Part shown: positions 26,344 to 35,350 of the stretch, one piece after another
How the letters are laid out: each line of letters begins with the position of its first letter
Numbering within the stretch: the stretch's first letter is position 1
Notes under the pieces: generated by a model
Seen by the model: only the letters and a program-made list of their open reading frames with translations
What the model was told of the DNA's origin: nothing
The model's database searches: none
Assembly: GCF_963677125.1 (NCBI RefSeq)
Contig: NZ_OY781882.1
Span: 1,062,501-1,126,500 of the forward strand
Direction: 5' to 3'
Origin: an uncultured Desulfobacter sp.
Lineage (GTDB): Bacteria > Desulfobacterota > Desulfobacteria > Desulfobacterales > Desulfobacteraceae
DNA: 64,000 nt
Position numbers and translations under genes: made by a program

Positions 26344-27396
26344 TTATTTCTCCTCTTTGGGTTTTACGGCTTTTGCGATGGCTTCCAAGGCGCCGCTCCT
26401 TGCTCCACTGAATGCACCAGCCATACCGCCGCCACCGGCAGCGCCAGCGGCTGCACCTACGCCCATGGAGGCCGCACCAGCTGCCATACCTACGCCTGCC
26501 GCCATGGCTCCGGTCATGGCTCCGGCACTACTCCCACTGTGCAAGGTGATCATCCGAGACATAGCGTCAGGTAAAGTTTTGACCAGAAATGCAAGAATTA
26601 TGAATGAAGCGGTTATAACCAAAACTTCGGTAATATCGCTAAAAGAATAGCTAACCATGTCAGCAAGGAAAGCTGATAAAATATAGATAAGGCATTTAAT
26701 AGTGAATAGCTTAAGTCCAACGCCAAGAGAATATTTCAAGAAGCTGGTGGCAAAGCCCCGAGTAGTTGTAAGTCCGCCAAAACCGAAGAGCAAAATTCCT
26801 AAATTGAGAACAATCCAAGCCTCACAAAGGATTAGGAGATACATACCGTAAATTAAAGCGGAACAAAGAAGAGTGGCAATAATACAAAGTCCAATTAACG
26901 GGGCTTTTAATGCACCAAACAAAGATATAGGAGCTGACATATTATCGGCGATTTTTAAAGAATTGGTAAAAACTTCAACCGCAGTTCCACCGCTCCCTGC
27001 AACATCTACACTTAGGCCTGCCATGCCTTTAATAAGTTTATTGGCCCACTCCTGGCCATAAACAATCAGGCAGAAAAAAACAGATCCAAATAACACAGCT
27101 TTCACAAGATCTTCTATGACATCCTGTAATGTGGATTGTTTAAGGCCTAATTTTAAAGCCATCCAAGTTAATTGGATTACAAGCATAACTTTTAACAACC
27201 AAAAGGCATGGCTTTTTATATTCTCGCCCCAGGTCGTACCGACATCGTGATATTTGGTAATTATTTTTTCAATAATACCTTGATCAACAGTTGAGGCCGT
27301 TGCATTGTCATTGAAAAGAAGCAATATTACTGATATGAAAAACAAATAATAAAGAAGTCTCATAGGAGGTTTTTTCATGTCTAAGAAAATGATCAT
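26344..27396 (-). CDS. trbL: TrbL/VirB6 polytopic membrane protein
   Basis: A 350-aa protein with a signal-like N-terminus and about five to six membrane helices, followed by a Gly/Ala-rich tail (AAGVGMAAGAASMGVGAAAG) typical of TrbL. It forms the inner-membrane pore of the mating channel. Start choice is open: the ATG at 27396 has GGAG nine bases upstream; 27378 and 27363 lie closer to the hydrophobic segment but have no ribosome site. The region also overlaps the start of a small opposite-strand frame at 27377. Confidence 0.88.
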   Translation of the reverse strand: MIIFLDMKKPPMRLLYYLFFISVILLLFNDNATASTVDQGIIEKIITKYHDVGTTWGENIKSHAFWLLKVMLVIQLTWMALKLGLKQSTLQDVIEDLVKAVLFGSVFFCLIVYGQEWANKLIKGMAGLSVDVAGSGGTAVEVFTNSLKIADNMSAPISLFGALKAPLIGLCIIATLLCSALIYGMYLLILCEAWIVLNLGILLFGFGGLTTTRGFATSFLKYSLGVGLKLFTIKCLIYILSAFLADMVSYSFSDITEVLVITASFIILAFLVKTLPDAMSRMITLHSGSSAGAMTGAMAAGVGMAAGAASMGVGAAAGAAGGGGMAGAFSGARSGALEAIAKAVKPKEEK

Positions 27397-27538
27397 TTTG
27401 ACCGTCTCCATCGCTATCGCCATTAGTATCAGTGTCAGTCTCTATATTGGTGTGTCCAATAATCCCCAACCCATCAAACAAGAACACAAAGACACCGTTG
27501 GGGTAATGCGTGACCATGTGACTTTACCAGAGCCATAA
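27377..27538 (+). CDS. 53-aa membrane-anchored peptide at the trbK position, opposite strand
   Basis: A short open frame with a perfect AGGAGG (27364-27369) seven bases before its ATG. The product starts KKMIILTVSIAIAISISV, a single membrane helix or signal anchor, followed by a ~28-residue polar tail. It fills the gap between trbL and trbJ exactly, the place where IncP plasmids encode the small entry-exclusion protein TrbK, but it reads against the operon. No lipobox is present, so similarity to TrbK is only in size, hydrophobic N-terminus and place. It would need its own promoter, which I cannot point to. Confidence 0.45.
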   Translation: MSKKMIILTVSIAIAISISVSLYIGVSNNPQPIKQEHKDTVGVMRDHVTLPEP

Positions 27539-27542
27539 TTTT

Positions 27543-28295
27543 TTATGGTGCCGGCAAAACAACGCCACTACGTTCAACCCCTGTTGCCTGTTCCCGCTCT
27601 TCTTCCGCTTCAAGCTGTCTTTCTTCGTTTTGTTTTTGGGCGGATTCGGCTGCTTGAGCTTGCACGTAATTAGCCAGCAACGCTCTTGTCTGTCTCATTT
27701 CATGGACTGTGAGGGCATTGATCTGGTTGCCGGCTTCAATAGCCTGCTGTCTGCCTTCTTTGGTGGATAGAAGATCATCTAAATAACTGTCGAAATCACC
27801 TGAATCCTGCAGGTCTTGTAATTGCTGGCCGGAGAGTCGAAAATTTGACTGCAAAATATTGTCCACTTTTTCTGCAGCTTTCTTAAACTGTTTTTGCTTT
27901 GTCGCTATCCTATCTTTCATCAACACCCCATCAACCTTAATATCTTCAAGCTCAGGCCAGGTATCCGTAAAAATAGTATAAAGAGCATCCATATCGGCCT
28001 TGTAAGATTTCAAACGGTTCACATTGGCAACCGCTACCCTCATTTGAGATTGAAGGTTGGAAGCAAGGTTACTGGGCAGGTTCATGGTGTTGGTGATGGC
28101 ATTTTCTGTTTGCTTAACGAGTTGTTCGTATTGTTTGATCTCTTCTGCCAATTGTTCGATGTCTTTGATATATTCCAGGGCCTGGGTGAATAAATTAGAG
28201 CAATTGAGGCAGGTAACAGGAATACCGGCCATAGAGACATTGACAAAGGTAATGATGGACAATAAAGCGATTGTGATTTTAATTTTGTTCTTCAT
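27543..28295 (-). CDS. trbJ: TrbJ/VirB5 pilus-associated protein
   Basis: A 250-aa exported protein: signal peptide at about 1-23, a CLNCSNLF motif at the mature N-terminus, then long coiled-coil helices (QALEYIKDIEQLAEEIKQYEQLVKQTENAI) characteristic of TrbJ. VirB5-type proteins sit at the pilus tip and help mating-pair contact. The C-terminus is Gln/Glu-rich. It lies 11 bp after trbE. Confidence 0.9.
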   Translation of the reverse strand: MKNKIKITIALLSIITFVNVSMAGIPVTCLNCSNLFTQALEYIKDIEQLAEEIKQYEQLVKQTENAITNTMNLPSNLASNLQSQMRVAVANVNRLKSYKADMDALYTIFTDTWPELEDIKVDGVLMKDRIATKQKQFKKAAEKVDNILQSNFRLSGQQLQDLQDSGDFDSYLDDLLSTKEGRQQAIEAGNQINALTVHEMRQTRALLANYVQAQAAESAQKQNEERQLEAEEEREQATGVERSGVVLPAP

Positions 28296-28306
28296 TTTGA
28301 AGTTCC

Positions 28307-31021
28307 TTAAATTTTAGGGAGTTTAATACTCCTGGTATGCAGCCATTGTTTCGGCCATTCAGGGCCGTACTCATTTATTAAGTTCTTAATTGCGGCAATG
28401 TCTTCTTTGCCTGAGACTCCGGCAAATGACAGGGCCAGGGGAGATAAAGATAAATTGATCAGGCGGCAACCCAGCGAAGATGTCACGTAATATTCTCGTT
28501 TTGGCCGGGCTTGTGCGATGATATGAACCTGGGTGGAATTGAGACCCAGACCGTGGTAGAGTTCTTTTTGCGTGTCTTTCCCTGCATCCTGGTTTGGTAA
28601 AAATATTTTGGTTGGGCAGCTTTCTGACAGCACATCTAAAAGGCCTGAATTTTTGGCATCCGAAAGGCTTTGTGTGGCAAGGACAACCGCACAATTTGCC
28701 TTTCTAAGCACTTTTAACCATTCCCGTATTTTTTGCTGAAAAACAGGATGCCCCAACATGATCCAGGCTTCATCCAGGATCAGTATGCTTGGCTGCCCTT
28801 TAAATGCCTTCTCTATGCGGTGGAAAATATACAAAAGCACCGGGATCAAGTTTTCTTCACCAAGATTCATTAACTCTTCGATTTCGAATACTGTGTACTT
28901 TTCCAGGGTCATTGAATCGACAGGCGCATCAAGGAGTTTGCCCATGGCCCCCTGGTTGGTATAATGCTGGATCGCCTCTTTGAGTTCCTGGTGCTGTATA
29001 TAATGATACAGATTGCTTAAGGTGCGGTGCTGATCCGGGGAGTTTCTGATCTGCGTGACAGCATCATGTATGGCTGTTCGGTGCTCCGGCTTGATATCAA
29101 CTTTTTGCAGTCTGGCCAGGGTAGTTATCCAATCCTCTGCCCAGGCTTGTTCAGCATCCGTATCAATATATTTTAAAGGGCAAAACGCAAGCTGACTGTC
29201 ATCACCGGCAATGTGGTAATGGGTGCCGCCTGATGCAGAGACCAGGGGAAACATTGACAAGCCTTTATCAAATGCAAAAATGCACGCATCCTTATAACGC
29301 CGGAACTGAGCTGCAATCATGGCCAACAAAACGGATTTACCCGCACCAGTAGGGCCAAAAATCAGAGTATGGCCTAAATCTCCGATATGCAGGTTCAACC
29401 GGAAAGGGGTTGCGCCGTCTGTAGCGGCATACATAAGCGGCGGTGATCCCGGCGGATAAAAAGGGCAGGGGGCTTTAGCTGATCCGGCATATATTGTGGA
29501 CAATGGTAAAATGTCGGCAAGATTCAGGCTGTGTAAAATGATACGGCGCAGGTTGGAATAATTGTTGGCCGGATGGGTTCCAAGCCAGCCTTCCAGGGCG
29601 TTGAGGGTTTCTACCCGGGCAGCAAAGCCTTGGGACAAAACCACTTTTCGGATATCCCTGGTTTGCGTCAGTAACAACTCTTTATCTTCATTTAACAGAA
29701 TGATGTTACCGGAAAAATAACCAAACCCGACAAACCCGGATTGATTAATTAAGTAGGCTTCCTCCGCATCTTCGGCCATCAAGGCGGCATCTTTGTTTGG
29801 CTTTGCCTTGGCGTTATTCAAAAGTTTGTCAAAGAAACCAATGATTTTTTGAGACCAGCCCTTCCGGTAATTTTCTATCTGCTGCAAGGCTGTCCATTGA
29901 TCCATACAGATATAACGGGTGTTAAACCGGTACGGTATAGACAAACTGTCTAACCCGGACAGCATCATTGGGTAGGATTCAGCAGGGAAACCGTCAATGG
30001 CAACGACACTTATATACTTATCCGCGATTTTCGGGACTATGCCGCCTGTGACATCCTGGGAAGATAAAAGATAATCAAGATACATAGGAATTGTCGGCAA
30101 TTTTATTTTGTGGCGTTCCCCCGTGACAATAAAGTTGATAATTTCCAAAAGTTCTGAATATATGCCATTTTGGAGGAATGTATCCTTGAATTTTTGGAGC
30201 CGAAAAGATAACGAGAGCCTATCCTCGATTTCAACCAGATTATTTTGAAAGGTTTTTAATGCCTTAACACCGGGATCATCACCTTTTTTTCTCTGGTGTT
30301 CATCCTTTTCCTCTGTATATAAAAAGGAATCCATTTTCTGCGCGGATATATCCGGCTTCCAGGTGATAAAAAGATAATGAGTTGTGCGAAAATGCTTTCC
30401 TTTCTTAAAATAGATCCGCCGTTCATCATCAATGGCCCTGGTGATTTTGTCAGGGAAATGATTTTCATTTTTATCAGGATAATAATCTTCCGGGCTCCGG
30501 ATGCAGTCAAAGTGCAGGGTGAAGCCATCGCCTAAATTTTTCAAAGATGCAGAGATTGAAGTTGAAAAGTTTTCTAATTCCGTATCAGTTGAGCTGTCCG
30601 TGTCTCGGGTTGTTATTTCATAGCCCACCAGGAACGAACCGTTTTTACAAAGGATAATCCCATTGTCCGCCATCACGGCATACTGCAAAAGACTTTGCAG
30701 GCCCTTCTCTTTTCTGCTCATGGCATCGTAATGGATGGATTTATGGGGTAACTGAGGACTGTCTTTGGCCGGATAGAATTTTTTGTGCCTTATATGCTGA
30801 CGGAAGACCTTTGAAAGGATCGGCTCTTTTTTATTTGCTTTCCTGGCCAGGGTAAATCCGACCGACAGAATTATCAGACCGATCAGTATCTGCCATGGGC
30901 GGTTGCCGCTGGATACAATCAGTACGCCGGCGGCAATACCTATGGGAAAAAGCAAATCCCGTTCTATGCCCATGATCAGGTCTGCACGATGCAGCGAACG
31001 ATGTATTGAAATCCGTCGCAT
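28307..31021 (-). CDS. trbE: TrbD-TrbE (VirB3-VirB4) fusion ATPase
   Basis: A 904-aa protein. Residues 1-90 resemble a complete TrbD/VirB3: RISIHRSLHRADLIMGIERDL, two membrane helices, then RQHIRHKKFYPAKDS, the TrbD-type C-terminal motif. The rest is TrbE/VirB4: CagE-type N-terminal domain, Walker A FGPTGAGKSVLL, Walker B LILDEAWIML and the following ATQSLSD. No separate trbD exists between trbC and trbE, so the fusion supplies it. VirB4 energises pilin extraction and substrate transfer. The start overlaps the trbC stop. Confidence 0.92.
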   Translation of the reverse strand: MRRISIHRSLHRADLIMGIERDLLFPIGIAAGVLIVSSGNRPWQILIGLIILSVGFTLARKANKKEPILSKVFRQHIRHKKFYPAKDSPQLPHKSIHYDAMSRKEKGLQSLLQYAVMADNGIILCKNGSFLVGYEITTRDTDSSTDTELENFSTSISASLKNLGDGFTLHFDCIRSPEDYYPDKNENHFPDKITRAIDDERRIYFKKGKHFRTTHYLFITWKPDISAQKMDSFLYTEEKDEHQRKKGDDPGVKALKTFQNNLVEIEDRLSLSFRLQKFKDTFLQNGIYSELLEIINFIVTGERHKIKLPTIPMYLDYLLSSQDVTGGIVPKIADKYISVVAIDGFPAESYPMMLSGLDSLSIPYRFNTRYICMDQWTALQQIENYRKGWSQKIIGFFDKLLNNAKAKPNKDAALMAEDAEEAYLINQSGFVGFGYFSGNIILLNEDKELLLTQTRDIRKVVLSQGFAARVETLNALEGWLGTHPANNYSNLRRIILHSLNLADILPLSTIYAGSAKAPCPFYPPGSPPLMYAATDGATPFRLNLHIGDLGHTLIFGPTGAGKSVLLAMIAAQFRRYKDACIFAFDKGLSMFPLVSASGGTHYHIAGDDSQLAFCPLKYIDTDAEQAWAEDWITTLARLQKVDIKPEHRTAIHDAVTQIRNSPDQHRTLSNLYHYIQHQELKEAIQHYTNQGAMGKLLDAPVDSMTLEKYTVFEIEELMNLGEENLIPVLLYIFHRIEKAFKGQPSILILDEAWIMLGHPVFQQKIREWLKVLRKANCAVVLATQSLSDAKNSGLLDVLSESCPTKIFLPNQDAGKDTQKELYHGLGLNSTQVHIIAQARPKREYYVTSSLGCRLINLSLSPLALSFAGVSGKEDIAAIKNLINEYGPEWPKQWLHTRSIKLPKI

Positions 31022-31341
31022 TATATTAATGCTCCACTGCCGAATGTGAACAGCGTATCAATAATCGGTTCGGCCAGAGCCAGCACCGAAATGATACAGA
31101 CCACTACCAGGAACCCTTTTGTCATGCCGTCCAGGTCGTCTTTCTTGAACCACATCACAAACGCAGCAGCTAAAATCATCAGTATCGCAACAGACTTGGC
31201 CCACGGCCCGCGTAAGGTTTCCATCAAGGTTTCTGCAGGTGTTTCAAATTCTGAAATAGTTGATGCGAAAACAGAATCAACAAATGTAATAACGCCAAAA
31301 AAAAGAAAGATTGGTATAAGTAAGGGTAAATACTTTTTCAT
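31021..31341 (-). CDS. trbC: TrbC/VirB2 pilin precursor
   Basis: A 106-aa prepilin: a long signal peptide (to about 27, SVFAS), a short polar segment, then two hydrophobic helices (AKSVAILMILAAAFVMWF and GFLVVVCIISVLALAEPII) around the charged loop KKDDLDGMTK, as in TrbC/VirB2. In IncP the pilin is cut and cyclised by TraF, whose homologue lies at 16055-16492. It is the first of the trb genes. Confidence 0.9.
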   Translation of the reverse strand: MKKYLPLLIPIFLFFGVITFVDSVFASTISEFETPAETLMETLRGPWAKSVAILMILAAAFVMWFKKDDLDGMTKGFLVVVCIISVLALAEPIIDTLFTFGSGALI

Positions 31342-31356
31342 TTCTAAAACTCCTCT

Positions 31357-31617
31357 TCAAATAATCAATTGAATTGACAGACCGATAATGATGCCGAAAA
31401 GCACGGCAATCACTATATTCATCGTGTTTGTTTTTTTGTTCACCTCCTTGATTCTTTCTTTGAATTTTTCTGCAAGAATATCTTGCTGGTCAGAAAGTTT
31501 TTGTGAATATTCTTCGGCCATAAGTTCACACACAGTGGCAACGATCCAGACAGGATCATTGTCGCTCACTGTCATTTGGTGCCTTTTGGCTATTTCCGCC
31601 TGGATTCTGTTTTTCAT
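31357..31617 (-). CDS. TraM-position small coiled-coil membrane protein
   Basis: An 86-aa protein: N-terminal helical region with DNDPVWIVATVCELMAEEY, a charged coiled coil (about 40-62), and a C-terminal membrane helix (MNIVIAVLFGIIIGLSIQLII). It overlaps traL by four bases and precedes trbC. IncP TraM has the same place after traL and a DDP-type motif near its start, so I suggest TraM-like, without proof of function. Confidence 0.6.
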   Translation of the reverse strand: MKNRIQAEIAKRHQMTVSDNDPVWIVATVCELMAEEYSQKLSDQQDILAEKFKERIKEVNKKTNTMNIVIAVLFGIIIGLSIQLII

Positions 31618-32351
31618 TCCTGCTGTTCCTGGGCCTCAATGATCAGACCGGATTCATCCAGGATGTTCCAGATTTCATCCCTGGCGATTTTAAGCCGCTG
31701 TTTGGCCATGATGTTGAATTTGCCGGAATTGATCGCCTGGGCAAATGTCAGGCGGGACTTGAGCATCAGCTCCAGATCATAGCCAAAGGTCTCTTTTTTA
31801 TACGTGGGTAAGACAATGGTGGTCCCGCCATGATCCTGGTTGGCCTTTGCCAGTTTGTGGTTTTCAAAATCAATTTGACCGAAGAAAGGGTTTACCCATA
31901 TTGTTATGGGGGTGTCCGGAAAACCGTTCATCAGAGAGGCAAGGCCTTGGATAGTATCCCCCTCGGCTTGGCCGCCAGTGATCAAGGTATGCAGCGTAAG
32001 GTTGTGGCCGCTGTCTTTTAGAAACTCGGCAACATTATTTTCCGACATGTAGGCAGCCAGGGGGACAAATGTGCTGGCGCCGCTGTCAACAACAGCGAAT
32101 GCCTCATCCGGCAACTGGATCAATTTTTCTATCATCGTGTCAAACAACCGGCTGTTAATGGAATCCCCCTCCATGATTTCTATCTTGGTCGCCTTTAATG
32201 CTTCATAGGCTGTCAGGGTTGCATTAACCGGATCAGCGTCCAGGCATGCCAGCAACTGGTCTCTGTCAACCAGATATTGACTTAAAAGACTGGCTGTAAA
32301 ACTTTTGCCAACACCGCCCTTGCCCTGCAGGATCATATTTATTGATGCCAT
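31614..32351 (-). CDS. traL: TraL-type ParA/MinD-like ATPase
   Basis: A 245-aa P-loop protein opening SINMILQGKGGVGKSFTASL, with the deviant Walker A of the ParA/MinD/CbiA class, followed by ACLDADPVNATL and VVDSGASTFVPLAAYM. The opening matches IncP TraL closely. I chose ATG 32351, preceded by GGGGA, over a longer frame from 32414 that would overlap the upstream gene. IncP TraL is needed for efficient transfer, but its exact role is unknown. Confidence 0.82.
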   Translation of the reverse strand: MASINMILQGKGGVGKSFTASLLSQYLVDRDQLLACLDADPVNATLTAYEALKATKIEIMEGDSINSRLFDTMIEKLIQLPDEAFAVVDSGASTFVPLAAYMSENNVAEFLKDSGHNLTLHTLITGGQAEGDTIQGLASLMNGFPDTPITIWVNPFFGQIDFENHKLAKANQDHGGTTIVLPTYKKETFGYDLELMLKSRLTFAQAINSGKFNIMAKQRLKIARDEIWNILDESGLIIEAQEQQE

Positions 32352-32361
32352 TTTTTCCCCT

Positions 32362-33567
32362 TTATAATTGGTTATGGATGCAGCTTGCTTTGCAGCATCC
32401 GGCTTTATCGCCAAGGCACATGGCGTACATGGTGCCCCAGGCCAACATTATGATTTTTTGAAAATCCTTTTTGGAAACTTTGGTAAAATCTTCCAACTGG
32501 TGTTCTTTTTTGAATTTGTTGAATAAAAATTCATAGCTTATCCTGTCCTCGTAATAGGCCATGAAATCAAACAGTCCCCTTAAAGGCTGCAATTCATCTT
32601 CAGTGCAAAGATCTATAAAGTCGTTTTGCAGTGTTTGTATCCCTGACCAGATGTATTCCATGGCGTTTTCATAGCTTGAGGTCGTGATACCCGTTAGGTT
32701 CATTATCTGCATGTAGGCACATAGCTCAGCTTCAAGTTTTTCAGGGGTGGTGTTTTCAATCCATGCCCAGATCGAAATTAAACCTTTAAGCGCAAGCATC
32801 TTTTTTTCTGAAACATTGGCCCGCTGAAACCGGGGGATCACACTTTGGACCGGCTGGGCGTGAGCAGTCTCTCCCGTCTCTTTTGAGGAGTTGACAGCCC
32901 TTAACTGTTCGTATCCCTTTAATTGAGCTGCCCTGGCTGCCTGGCTGCGAAAGATATGACCCACCATGCCAAGGCCGGCTAAGGTGATCCCGTACCCGTC
33001 AACTCTTGGACCGTGATCTTCCACATGTCCCATTGGGATAAAATTCTCCGCCTTAAATAGGGTAGGGACATCCAAATATTGAATTTTTGTCATCAAGGCT
33101 TTGTGGGGCTGGTCAATTTCCTTGGCCAGTTTCCAGCTTGAAATGCCGTACTCGCCGGTGGGCAATAAAACTGTCAGATCGCTTTCTTTTGGGATTTGTA
33201 ATGCGGCTTTTAAATATAATTTGTCTTTCTGAGCCTTTTCCATGGCGTTGAATGCCTCAATATACTTGAGTTTCCACTCCATGGCTCTCTTGCCTGTAAA
33301 GCCCATGACAAGCAAAACAAAACCGTCACGGGTCATGTTCATTGCAGGCTGTTCTTTATTTTGATCGTTAATATATGAGGACGGCTCAAAATTGAGCTGT
33401 CCTAAATCACTAAAGTTTGCAGGTAGCTCTGATACAATCTGACGAATTGTGCGCAGCACATTTTTGTGGTCTTTCTCGAAATGTTCTGCCACCATCATAG
33501 AAGAAACTGTCAGTTTTCCGCCGGTGGTTGTAATATTGATTTTTTGTTTTTCCATGTTAATGTCCAT
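32362..33567 (-). CDS. Rha-domain (phage regulatory) protein
   Basis: A 401-aa protein. The N-terminal ~110 residues are a Rha domain (VSSMMVAEHFEKDHKNVLR, NMTRDGFVLLVMGFTGKRAMEWKLKYIEAFNAME), known from phage antirepressor-like regulators. The middle (about 128-220) resembles a second DNA-binding module (LPTGEYGISSWKLAKEI, GYGITLAGLGMVGHIF). The C-terminal half is helical and unrecognised, ending in a Cys-containing tail. GGAG lies seven bases before the ATG. Its place between TraK-like and TraL genes is unusual and suggests a phage-derived regulator of transfer. Confidence 0.75.
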   Translation of the reverse strand: MDINMEKQKINITTTGGKLTVSSMMVAEHFEKDHKNVLRTIRQIVSELPANFSDLGQLNFEPSSYINDQNKEQPAMNMTRDGFVLLVMGFTGKRAMEWKLKYIEAFNAMEKAQKDKLYLKAALQIPKESDLTVLLPTGEYGISSWKLAKEIDQPHKALMTKIQYLDVPTLFKAENFIPMGHVEDHGPRVDGYGITLAGLGMVGHIFRSQAARAAQLKGYEQLRAVNSSKETGETAHAQPVQSVIPRFQRANVSEKKMLALKGLISIWAWIENTTPEKLEAELCAYMQIMNLTGITTSSYENAMEYIWSGIQTLQNDFIDLCTEDELQPLRGLFDFMAYYEDRISYEFLFNKFKKEHQLEDFTKVSKKDFQKIIMLAWGTMYAMCLGDKAGCCKASCIHNQL

Positions 33568-33594
33568 CGTTAAACTCCATATAATAACAAGTAG

Positions 33595-33933
33595 TTATTC
33601 GCTTTTCTTAATGAGAGTAAACGGTTGTTCATTATCTTTTTCTTCCACAACAGAGTCGGTTTCTGGTGGGTAAGGATCGTTTGAATGGCTGAATTTACCC
33701 CGTAATTTGCCTTGACCTTGACGGATGATTTTTTCTTTTGGGGCTTTTTTTTGACCGAAGGGAAACCTCTGATCGTGGTTTTCCATAATTTTTGCCCAGG
33801 CCACATACGACATATGAATTTTATCTTTTTCAATAAAATGATCGTATATGGTCTTTTTTGAGTAACCCTTTGAAAACAAAGCGCTTGCCTCGTCATGGAT
33901 GGCCAGATATTGACTTTTACATGAAGGTTTCAT
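33595..33933 (-). CDS. TraK-like oriT-binding protein, paralogue 2
   Basis: A 112-aa basic protein. The first ~60 residues (SQYLAIHDEASALFSKGYS, YDHFIEKDKIHMSYVAWAKIM) match the helix-turn-helix-like core of IncP TraK, which binds the oriT arm. A Lys/Pro-rich tail follows. It overlaps the upstream paralogue by four bases and shares with it the opener PSCKSQYLAIHDE. The two probably bind related sites or form a heteromer. Confidence 0.72.
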   Translation of the reverse strand: MKPSCKSQYLAIHDEASALFSKGYSKKTIYDHFIEKDKIHMSYVAWAKIMENHDQRFPFGQKKAPKEKIIRQGQGKLRGKFSHSNDPYPPETDSVVEEKDNEQPFTLIKKSE

Positions 33934-34142
33934 AATTCGTCTTTCTTTTGTGTAAAAGGGAAGGGTTTATGGTAATTTTTTAATATTTTAGTCCAGGAAT
34001 TATATGACATATGAATCACACCCTTTTTGAAGAAATAATCATACACAGCTTTGATTGTATAACCCTGCTTAAGCAGCGTTTGGGTTTCATCATGGATAGC
34101 CAGGTACTGACTTTTACATGAGGGCTTAGGTCCATTCTCCAT
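33930..34142 (-). CDS. TraK-like oriT-binding protein, paralogue 1
   Basis: A 70-aa protein containing just the TraK-type core (SQYLAIHDETQTLLKQGYT, YDYFFKKGVIHMSYNSWTKIL). It starts inside the end of the replication-type gene and overlaps the next TraK-like gene by four bases, so all three are translationally coupled. Identity with its neighbour over the core is high enough to indicate tandem duplication. Confidence 0.7.
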   Translation of the reverse strand: MENGPKPSCKSQYLAIHDETQTLLKQGYTIKAVYDYFFKKGVIHMSYNSWTKILKNYHKPFPFTQKKDEL

Positions 34143-35280
34143 AATCTAACCATCTTCTTTCTTTCAAAAATTTTGATAGCCCCGGTATCCAGCGGCCATT
34201 ATCCCGCTGCCAGTCATGGGACATCTTATTTTTTAAAATGATTTGTAAAAGTTTTGATGTTTTTGGCAGTTCTCCGGCCCGAACAAGTTTTTTAAAATTC
34301 ATCCAGGCTTGCCATTGCCCAGTTTGCCGGGGGTATTGATTTAAAATCACATCGAATTGTTTTTTGAGGGGTAAGCTATCTAATTCAGCTTCCTGCCGCT
34401 GTTTTTCAGCCAAAATTGCTTGCTGCTGTTCCTTCTGATGCTGCAGCTGTAGTTGGTCTATCCGTTTTTGTTCTTCATCTTTTTTTCTTTGGAGTTCTTC
34501 CGAATAGACATCAAAGACAATGTTTTTAACGCCAAAAAAAGAAAAATTATCTTTGAGGGTTTGACCGTAATGTTTTTCGATTCTTTGTAATGCTATTTTG
34601 TTTGGCCCTGACAGGATTACACTGCCGTTCTCGATTTGAGCCACCAGACAGGGAAGATACTTGGCCGCTAAATTTAACTGGTCTTTAGAAATAATACTCT
34701 CTCTGATTTTTGCCCATGTGGCAGACTCCTGGCTGTACTGAACTGAATCTGAATAGTGGGGTAGGGGGGGAGTATTCTTATATAATCTATCAAAGGTATG
34801 ATCCGACAAATTGCCGACATTTTGTCGATCCGTAGCATGACACTCGTCATCAATCTCAATGTGGCTATTTTCTGGTTCTGGAGCCGTTTCTGTCTGACAT
34901 TGTTTGAGTTCTTCAACCGACTTTGACTGTTCAAGTTTTGCTTTGCCGGACCGTAATTCTCTGAATTTAATGATTGCAGGATGAGCAAGAAAATAATACA
35001 CGGTCTGCGTCCAACCGTTAATTTCCTCTTTGACAGCGGTGATCAACTCGGCTTCTTTGAGGGTCTTGATATGTCTTTCAATGGTCCGATAGCATACATT
35101 TGTCCGGTTGGCTAATGTACCCATGTTCACAAAAGTATGGTCCTTACCAACCGCACATCTAATCATAGCTCTAAATGTATTTTGTACACCTGCCGGCATT
35201 TTGCCCCCATTTATTGTTATTTTCGGGAACCATAGATCCAGATCATTCGCATAACCATGCGATATCAAACTGTAATTCAT
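34126..35280 (-). CDS. replication-type wHTH / DnaA-N-like protein
   Basis: A 384-aa protein. The N-terminal winged helix (about 40-95: TFVNMGTLANRTNVCYRTIERHIKTL) is of the kind seen in plasmid replication and primosome proteins. A DnaA N-terminal-like domain follows near 200-265 (LAAKYLPCLVAQIENGSVIL, NKIALQRIEKHYGQTL), then a Gln/Glu-rich coiled coil. It could be a replication initiator or helicase loader for the element, or a regulator. It is the first gene of the leftward operon, next to the structured control region at 35281-35930. AAAGGAA precedes the ATG. Confidence 0.65.
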   Translation of the reverse strand: MNYSLISHGYANDLDLWFPKITINGGKMPAGVQNTFRAMIRCAVGKDHTFVNMGTLANRTNVCYRTIERHIKTLKEAELITAVKEEINGWTQTVYYFLAHPAIIKFRELRSGKAKLEQSKSVEELKQCQTETAPEPENSHIEIDDECHATDRQNVGNLSDHTFDRLYKNTPPLPHYSDSVQYSQESATWAKIRESIISKDQLNLAAKYLPCLVAQIENGSVILSGPNKIALQRIEKHYGQTLKDNFSFFGVKNIVFDVYSEELQRKKDEEQKRIDQLQLQHQKEQQQAILAEKQRQEAELDSLPLKKQFDVILNQYPRQTGQWQAWMNFKKLVRAGELPKTSKLLQIILKNKMSHDWQRDNGRWIPGLSKFLKERRWLDYGEWT

Positions 35281-35350
35281 ATTTTCCTTTCGAGCCGAAA
35301 AAAAGAAAATACTACACCTGTAAGCTTGACAAACTCTATTCGTTGAGTTA

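Noticed and set aside
32352..32414. Longer start for the TraL-type ATPase
   Set aside because: The extension lies in the end of the upstream gene and has no ribosome site, whereas the Met at 32351 matches the family start.
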